DNA from: Albugo candida | Taxonomy: Eukaryota; Oomycota; Peronosporomycetes; Albuginales | Direction: 5' to 3' | NCBI GenBank assembly: GCA_040437565.1 | Contig: JBDOQK010000019.1 | Span: 310,001-374,000, forward strand | Length of the DNA: 64,000 bases | Program-made: the position numbers and the translations under genes | Notes under the pieces: generated by a model | What the model was told of the DNA's origin: nothing | The model's database searches: none | What the model saw: the letters and a program-made list of their open reading frames with translations, nothing else | Shown here: positions 57,956 to 64,000 of the stretch, in pieces | Layout: each line of letters begins with the position of its first letter | How positions within the stretch are numbered: the stretch's first letter is position 1

Positions 57956-58369
57956 GTTCACCTGCATCCTCAATGACGTGATGAGGTCAATGGTGGGATG
58001 CGCTTGATGTTCACACGCTGCCGGTCTTTGATAGGAGTTGGCAGTTTCAGCTGCTTCGGTTGCGACTGCACCTATTCAGTGGCGTTCTTTGCCCGCTTTG
58101 ACCGCGTTCAAGNNNNNNNNNNNNNNNNNNNNNNNNNNNNNNNNNNNNNNNNNNNNNNNNNNNNNNNNNNNNNNNNNNNNNNNNNNNNNNNNNNNNNNNN
58201 NNNNNNNNNNNNGTTCACCTGCATCCTCAATGACGTGATGAGGTCAATGGTGGGATGCGCTTGATGTTCACACGCTGCCGGTCTTTGATAGGAGTTGGCA
58301 GTTTCAGCTGCTTCGGTTGCGACTGCACCTATTCAGTGGCGTTCTTTGCCCGCTTTGACCGCGTTCAAG
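57956..58369. repeat. 157-bp contig-end overlap around gap 58113-58212
   Basis: 57956-58112 recurs at 58213-58369 (offset 257), flush with the gap. Confidence 0.85.
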
Positions 58370-59041
58370 AATGCCAGCTGAGTCTCCAAACAATGCCTGA
58401 AGTTTTGAAGTATCGATCTTGACTTGAGTGCCTCCGTTTTCAGCTCCAGCTTTTCCTTAATCATATCCTTCATCTTGGTTTCATCCTCTTCGTGCTGTAA
58501 TCGGTACAAGCGCCCCCTCGAGTTGCTTTGGTTTCCCGTGGCCGTTGTTTGAGCTCCAGTTGAGACGAAAGTCTTGGTACCACGCGTCTTCTGCATGTTG
58601 TCCAGTTTTGTTTGTTGCGCTTCCATAAAAACCTTCAGGTCCTGAATCATTGTCTCTGACTTCAGCAAATCCAACTTGAGCTCATTCTGACGATCCGTAA
58701 GCTGCTTTAACTGAGATTCATCTTCTTCGTGCACCTTCATCGTTGCGTCCAGCTTGCTTCGACACATAATGTTGCGTTGTCGACTAGCGTCCAACCTTTG
58801 TTCAAGTTCTTCGACATCCGTCTTGAGCTTGCACACTTGTTCAGTGGTATCTTGAAACTTGGTCGTTTTATCTATCAATGTGCGAGAAAGCTGAGTTTTA
58901 TCTTCGTATAGCTGCGCATTGTCGTCCTTCAGACGTGCATTCTCATCCAGACGCTCTGGAGTTACCTTAGCTGGACGGGTGACGGAAGTTCGGGTCATCG
59001 TTGGTCCCACATCCACAGCTGCACCTGTAGCGGAGCTACTC

Positions 59042-59823
59042 TAGCTCCTTGCCAGAGGAAGGCTATCTGCGCAACGAGCAATTTAGTTCTTTGAAAGAAC
59101 TAGACTCAACGAGTCAAGAAGCTTTAAAGCTTAAGGTCCTTGTTCATGGGACCTAACGATTCCGGGAATCGACAACATAGCACAAGTGCACAAGATCTGA
59201 GACGCCTGAAGCAGGTACGTGTCTCTAACAGATCTAAAGGGGAATTGTTCTTTATTTATTTTTATTTCGAAGAGTACCTTACGCTAAACGTACCTAACCT
59301 AGGTACCAATATCCGATGGCTGACACGCGTCAGCTCCTACAGCGAATAACCCAAAGCGTCTCAAATGTGTACCACACTGCATNNNNNNNNNNNNNNNNNN
59401 NNNNNNNNNNNNNNNNNNNNNNNNNNNNNNNNNNNNNNNNNNNNNNNNNNNNNNNNNNNNNNNNNNNNNNNNNNNNNNNNNNTAGCTCCTTGCCAGAGGA
59501 AGGCTATCTGCGCAACGAGCAATTTAGTTCTTTGAAAGAACTAGACTCAACGAGTCAAGAAGCTTTAAAGCTTAAGGTCCTTGTTCATGGGACCTAACGA
59601 TTCCGGGAATCGACAACATAGCACAAGTGCACAAGATCTGAGACGCCTGAAGCAGGTACGTGTCTCTAACAGATCTAAAGGGGAATTGTTCTTTATTTAT
59701 TTTTATTTCGAAGAGTACCTTACGCTAAACGTACCTAACCTAGGTACCAATATCCGATGGCTGACACGCGTCAGCTCCTACAGCGAATAACCCAAAGCGT
59801 CTCAAATGTGTACCACACTGCAT
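59042..59823. repeat. 341-bp contig-end overlap around gap 59383-59482
   Basis: 59042-59382 recurs at 59483-59823 (offset 441), flush with the gap. Confidence 0.85.
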
Positions 59824-59880
59824 AACGGTTACTAACCGACGTGTAACCCCGTTACAGCACCCATCCTACGGACGGAATAA

Positions 59881-60300
59881 GTGTCACGAATCATCACCGG
59901 AGATGCTCGTCTTGTTGCAGTAGCCCGTGCTGCATTTGTCCCGGAAACGCGGGTCACGATCGGCGTTTGTCCAATTGAATTTGTTCGTGTTGCATTTGTC
60001 GTCGAGATGCGAGCTGTGGTCGATGCCGTGTCTAGTCGTTGTGTGTTTGCTCGCGCCGTTCGTGTCGTTGTTGGTGCTGGTGTTGGTCGAGCCGCGCGCT
60101 GTCGTGTTGGTGTCCACGCGGACGTCTCTGTTGCATCCGCTCGTACCACATACCCGGCCGACACTCTTCATCATCGACGGTGTCAAATTCCTCGCTGGTG
60201 TAACCATATTCGTTGTCGCAGTCTGTCGCACTCGCTGCATTCGTAAAGTGACTAGTTGACTTGGAACGAGTATGAAATGAGAAAAGCAGGAAGTACACAT
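59881..60300. other. GC-rich low-complexity segment, open in many frames
   Basis: Rich in CGTGTT/GTTGTC-like words. Long open frames (108-138 codons) cover it in two plus and three minus frames. The minus reading is Thr/Asn/Arg-rich (TTARGSTNTSTNNDTNG). The composition explains the lack of stops, and no frame shows a domain. Confidence 0.5.
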
Positions 60301-61900
60301 ATTCCCCTAACCTCCCAAATATCTTAGCATGATGCTGCATGCTGATTGGAGTTATCACCTCATGATACTTGCCGATTTCTGAGGGAACGGAGGCGATATC
60401 GGCGTTGGCGCATGGGGGACATATCGATCGGTGTATTTTATTCTATGTGTTCTTTTGCATGGAATGATCGATGCGAAGGACACACATAGAATGACATATA
60501 CCCATCGATATGTGCAACTGATGCATTTGGGTTGGGCATTGGCGCCGCTATTTTTAGATAATGCGGCGTCACGATGTACCTATTATTCCAAAATTGTGGC
60601 TTGCACATGCGAATGCTTTGTAGATGGACCTGTTGTATTGTTGTTTTAGTATGTAGAAGTGTAATGATAATGAAATCAGTTCAGTTATCTAAGACGGTTT
60701 GAATGACACAAGGAATTAATGCAAGAATATATTTACAAATTTGATCGCAGTCTATTAGCAAAAGTGCAACTTGTACGAGGTTCAATCCACGGGCCTGATG
60801 CGTTCATCCTCTGATTCGTCGCGAGCGAGCCACGAATCCCCATCATAAAGCAAAGCTGTGTCCATCCATAGACAAGAAAGACATAAAGAAAAAATAACGT
60901 GTGTTTGGTTTGATAGTATGAGTACTCTTCAGCACAACCTTTTTTCACCGTTTTCCAACACATCCGCGACATTGCGCAGACGTCCACAATGTTTACACTC
61001 AGTTGAAGCGTAGTGTGATATTGCCATCTCAACTAATCCCCTCGCATACAACTGATTCGTTGCTTCGTTCAGAAACGCGTTCACATCTTTTCATCAATTC
61101 TGAAAGGTCTCGGGCCGCCCGCAAGTCTCTGTTGTACTGTAGTTGTGCATCCAATTGAGTCTGCATCATTTACGATCTTTTCCATACGACCGTTGTGTTT
61201 GCTTTCCCACCCAACCAACACACGCACGATGAAAAGATCACATCGCAACCCAGTTGGAGATTCTGAAATGCTTTGCTGCACAAATTGTGACGATGCATTC
61301 ATAAGAACAGAGAAGAATACATGTCGTATTGATTGCGGCATTCCCTTCGTGTATAGAAAAGGATGAACTCGACGATCAAAGAAGTGAGACTTGAACGCGA
61401 ATGGAGGGCATGTATACTGTACTGTCACTTGAACGATGAAGAATATTCACCGACGCCTTATCTTCTGAGCGGAGAACACTCCCAGTTTGCACTTATATTC
61501 TGGAATCCAAGATCGTTGTCTGTGCGACGCACGAAGTAGATATGTGGTATTCTTTCACAGTTATAGGTCCAGTGCGAGGCTAAACACATTCTCTAGCGCT
61601 GCAAGGTGATCCTGGCGATACGCTTTACCTCGCACGATTCGCTGGAATACATAAAAAAATGCAGAAAGCCGGCGCTACAGCGATTCTATTTCGGTCATTC
61701 ACCCACACTGACGCATTTATGGATCATAAATACCCTACGATTTCTTCTATCAAAGATAATTCAAGATAAGAAACTCAAGAAACGATTTGCGTCAATTCTT
61801 ACAAAATCAGAAACTGGTCATTTACCTCTGTGATGAAAAGTAACTTCTTGATGACGCACAATCAGCATTTCTGAGTTATTCACTCAATCAATGTTTTCAT
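60301..61900. other. Unassigned stretch
   Basis: No recognisable gene. It contains the second copy of the ~110-bp repeat at 60690-60790. Short frames at 61081-61428 (both strands) are unsupported. Confidence 0.4.
60690..60790 (+). repeat. Dispersed ~110-bp repeat, copy 2
   Basis: Partner of 54716-54830, with few differences. Confidence 0.5.
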
Positions 61901-63420
61901 CAAAATTGTCAATATCGAGGTATCGTGTCACGTGAGGAAACAACGAGAAATGCATCTCCGAAAGCGATCGATCTTTTGGAGAGCTTGACGGAATACATTC
62001 GATGTCTGGAACTGACTTGAAGTGTCGGCAAACTTTCGATGCTGAGCCACGCAATATAGTGAATTTTCCGGGACGCTTTCCTCGAAAACGCTTTTAGAAT
62101 CAGAAGAGTGAATAGGCTCTTGCTCCTTGCAATGTATAGCATTGAGAAACCAACGAACAATATAGAAAAAACGAGCGAGACGAAGCTTTCGACTTTGTTC
62201 ATCGTGGTAATGTCTACGACACACCAACAAGCCGCAGTTTCCATTTGTTTATTGCGTGTGAATCAGTACAGCTTGGCCCAGATTCATTATTCTGCATCAT
62301 ATTCGAGATGAGGAATTCTGTACTCGTCTTCGACGGAGGTGTGAAATTTCGCTGCATGTGCATCTCGCTTTGCGCATTTAAAGAGTATACTTTCAGGTCA
62401 GAATTGAAGCAAATATCGGAGAAATGTCACCACCAAAGATCATCTTATTGATACCTATTGCAAATATACCGCTACTTTATCGCAAGAGACTTCATCAGAA
62501 ATGGCCAAAGAACACTTACGCGTCACGATCAACGCGAATCAAATAATGCGCATCAATTCATCTACGCGTTCAAAAGCTTCAATCTGAAACTCTGCGATCG
62601 TGAATGATGTCGTGAAAACAATTGGACATAAAGTGGTGGAGAGCATCGATATAACAGCGTACATCGAAGAGCGTGATGCTTTGGATTTTGTATCTAACAA
62701 GTAATTGTTTTCGGAAACTTCACTTGTTGTTCAATATTTGCTCAATGCATCCTCCAGCGCTCAAGTTGGAAAATCTCTCACCAAATCAGCTTCGAAAGCA
62801 AAAAACGGAATATGTCGCGCATCAAACAAAGGATCACTTCTATTGTGTGGCCTCAAGACCCTGAGCTACATACAGTACACCATCGATGCGAAGAGCCAGA
62901 CACGAGAGATTACGACTCCAACAAACAAGATGAACGACAAAGTGAAAGAATTAAAGCTGGTGGCATCTTTAAAAGGGATATCGCGACGGTGAATAGCTCT
63001 TCCGAAGACTCAGTTACCAAGTTGAAGTCTCCGCCGCATGAGTAGGTCTCAAAGGTCAAGGCTAAAGGGATTATGGACTTATCGAATTGAAGCAGTATCT
63101 ACTTGATCAGCATCACGAATTGGTGCAGGCAAAACAGAGGCACAACACGTTGGAGGACTAAAAGAATAGGATTAAAGTGCTGGAGTAACTATTGGCAAAG
63201 AAGTCGTGTTTCAAACTCAAACGCCAACTACGGTCCTCGTTGGTGAAGCTCAAAGCAAGAAGTATCAATTTGAGACGGAAATCAATGACCATGAACGAAG
63301 TAATCAGTCAGACCACAATATAATCGGCTTTCTGGCAAACAGCTGAATGTTGAACGGCAGAATACAGCAGTAGTGGACAAACAGGGTCCGTACCCAGCTC
63401 AGTTTTAAGGGTGTTCGCCC
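61901..63420 (+). pseudogene. NT-C2-like gene with coiled-coil tail, broken copy D
   Basis: The longest copy of the family. It has the IIFEMR block (about 62290), KQISEKCHHQRSSY (62410-62450), then VNDVVKTIGHKVVESIDITA and YIEERDALDFVSNK (62600-62700), parallel to copies A and C. A coiled-coil-like tail follows (ELVQAKQRHNTLED, KNRIKVLE, about 63110-63200) with in-frame stops TAA/TAG between its pieces. EEIG1/EHBP1-type proteins combine an N-terminal C2 with coiled coils, which supports the assignment. Frame changes and stops indicate a pseudogene. Confidence 0.4.
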
Positions 63421-63802
63421 GTAGTACTTTTATTTAGACACCTTTATGTTACTACAGTTTGGTGGTTATCNNNNNNNNNNNNNNNNNNNNNNNNNNNNNN
63501 NNNNNNNNNNNNNNNNNNNNNNNNNNNNNNNNNNNNNNNNNNNNNNNNNNNNNNNNNNNNNNNNNNNNNNGTTGGTGAAGCTCAAAGCAAGAAGTATCAA
63601 TTTGAGACGGAAATCAATGACCATGAACGAAGTAATCAGTCAGACCACAATATAATCGGCTTTCTGGCAAACAGCTGAATGTTGAACGGCAGAATACAGC
63701 AGTAGTGGACAAACAGGGTCCGTACCCAGCTCAGTTTTAAGGGTGTTCGCCCGTAGTACTTTTATTTAGACACCTTTATGTTACTACAGTTTGGTGGTTA
63801 TC
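63239..63802. repeat. 232-bp contig-end overlap around gap 63471-63570
   Basis: 63239-63470 recurs at 63571-63802 (offset 332), flush with the gap. Confidence 0.85.
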
Positions 63803-64000
63803 TACTCTATTCTAATCACTAGTATGTAACGCTCTGAAGAGCCCGGTCCAACTCCTATGCAGTTATTTTCTGGTGTAGTTGCCAGCGGTCTTGACACGTC
63901 CATATCTTCATTGAGTAGGTTGATATTTACGTGGAGGAATCTTTGCCTCCGCCGAGGGGCCCCATCGCAGCCCTTTTGCCACCGCCGGGATTCGAACCGG
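63760..64000 (-). mobile_element. tRNA-headed SINE-like repeat, copy 2 (cut by window edge)
   Basis: On the minus strand the window edge reads CCGGTTCGAATCCCGGCGG, a T-arm/B-box sequence with one stem mismatch, so it is tRNA-derived rather than a working tRNA. A body of about 240 nt aligning with 16080-16330 follows. The rest of the tRNA-like head lies outside the window. Confidence 0.5.

Larger units (their letters stand above)
55510..58400. repeat. Direct repeat pair of about 850 bp flanking the integrase part
   Basis: 55510-56390 aligns with 57340-58112 plus 58213-58400 in the same orientation, with scattered differences. Both copies carry TGACGTCA-type motifs. They could be LTR-like or the product of internal duplication. 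Confidence 0.6.
55507..59860 (-). mobile_element. Ty3/gypsy LTR retrotransposon fossil, element 2
   Basis: Minus-strand gypsy remains, broken and rearranged. Recognised parts are integrase (56462-57319: an HHCC-type zinc region followed by a catalytic-core region), a 227-codon coiled-coil gag-like part (58333-59016) and a leader region (59042-59860) closely matching 20925-21287 of element 1, so both belong to one family. A repeat of about 850 bp occurs on both sides of the integrase part (55510-56390 and 57340-58400). No RT was seen and no clear LTR pair is present. Two gaps interrupt it. Likely old, with several breaks. Confidence 0.65.

Noticed and set aside
55510-58400. CRISPR-like or satellite array
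   Set aside because: Repeat units are few, irregularly spaced and nested in a transposon-derived direct repeat, and the genome is eukaryotic.
60770-60790. Second tRNA/SINE promoter (GGTTCAATCC)
   Set aside because: No A box or foldable tRNA arms nearby, and the sister repeat at 54.8 kb lacks a clean match.
63980-64000. Real tRNA gene at the window edge
   Set aside because: The T-arm has a C-C mismatch, it is cut by the edge, and the downstream body matches a dispersed repeat, so a tRNA-derived SINE is more likely.

Overview
This 64 kb window is nuclear DNA of a compact-genome eukaryote, most likely an oomycete (an Albugo-like white rust is my best guess; this is inference). The reasons are 40-70 nt GT-AG introns that restore conserved protein families when removed, genes often only 20-160 bp apart, a zoospore/cilium-type gene (NME7), and Ty3/gypsy and LINE remains. 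It is a draft scaffold with eighteen 100-N gaps. At twelve of them the sequence ending at the gap is repeated, identical or nearly so, starting immediately after it (24 bp to 2,979 bp). I read these as unmerged overlapping contig ends, so the second copies of TYW1, TilS and a J-protein are probably artefacts.

Layout. 0.3-2.8 kb: a mitochondrial-type AAA+ ATPase (minus), head to head with a small one-helix membrane protein. 2.8-5.4 kb: no recognisable gene. 5.7-9.9 kb: one long uninterrupted gene fusing a class-3 lipase domain to a J domain and glycine-rich membrane segments. 10-13 kb: featureless. 13-16.4 kb: LINE 3' remains and a tRNA-headed SINE-like repeat. 17.3-21.7 kb: a broken Ty3/gypsy element. 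22.6-24.6 kb: an inverted duplicate of the 5.4-7 kb region, holding a decayed 3' end of the lipase-J gene and an intact proteasome maturation factor (UMP1/POMP) whose first coding exon is only the ATG. 24.6-31.5 kb: poorly recognised small multi-exon genes and a PH-domain gene.

31.8-52 kb is the gene-dense core: a hypothetical gene, TYW1 (wybutosine synthesis), NME7, an OB-fold/zinc-ribbon protein resembling shieldin SHLD2, a small hypothetical gene, a Rab8-type GTPase, VPS36 (ESCRT-II), a small acidic protein, TilS (organellar tRNA-Ile lysidine synthetase), a membrane J-protein and PCID2/THP1 (mRNA export). Neighbours are convergent or divergent with almost no spacing.

52.5-64 kb is repeat-rich: several broken copies of a gene resembling the NT-type C2 domain (EEIG1/EHBP1 type), a second gypsy fossil (integrase and a coiled-coil gag-like part), inverted and TGACGTCA-type repeats, and the SINE-like repeat again at the window edge.

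The genes do not form one pathway. They are housekeeping functions (tRNA modification, proteasome assembly, vesicle and ESCRT traffic, mRNA export) set among transposon remains. No wholly new multi-gene system is evident. The most unusual items are the lipase-J fusion, the SHLD2-like protein, the head-to-head start codons and the inverted POMP/lipase-J duplication.
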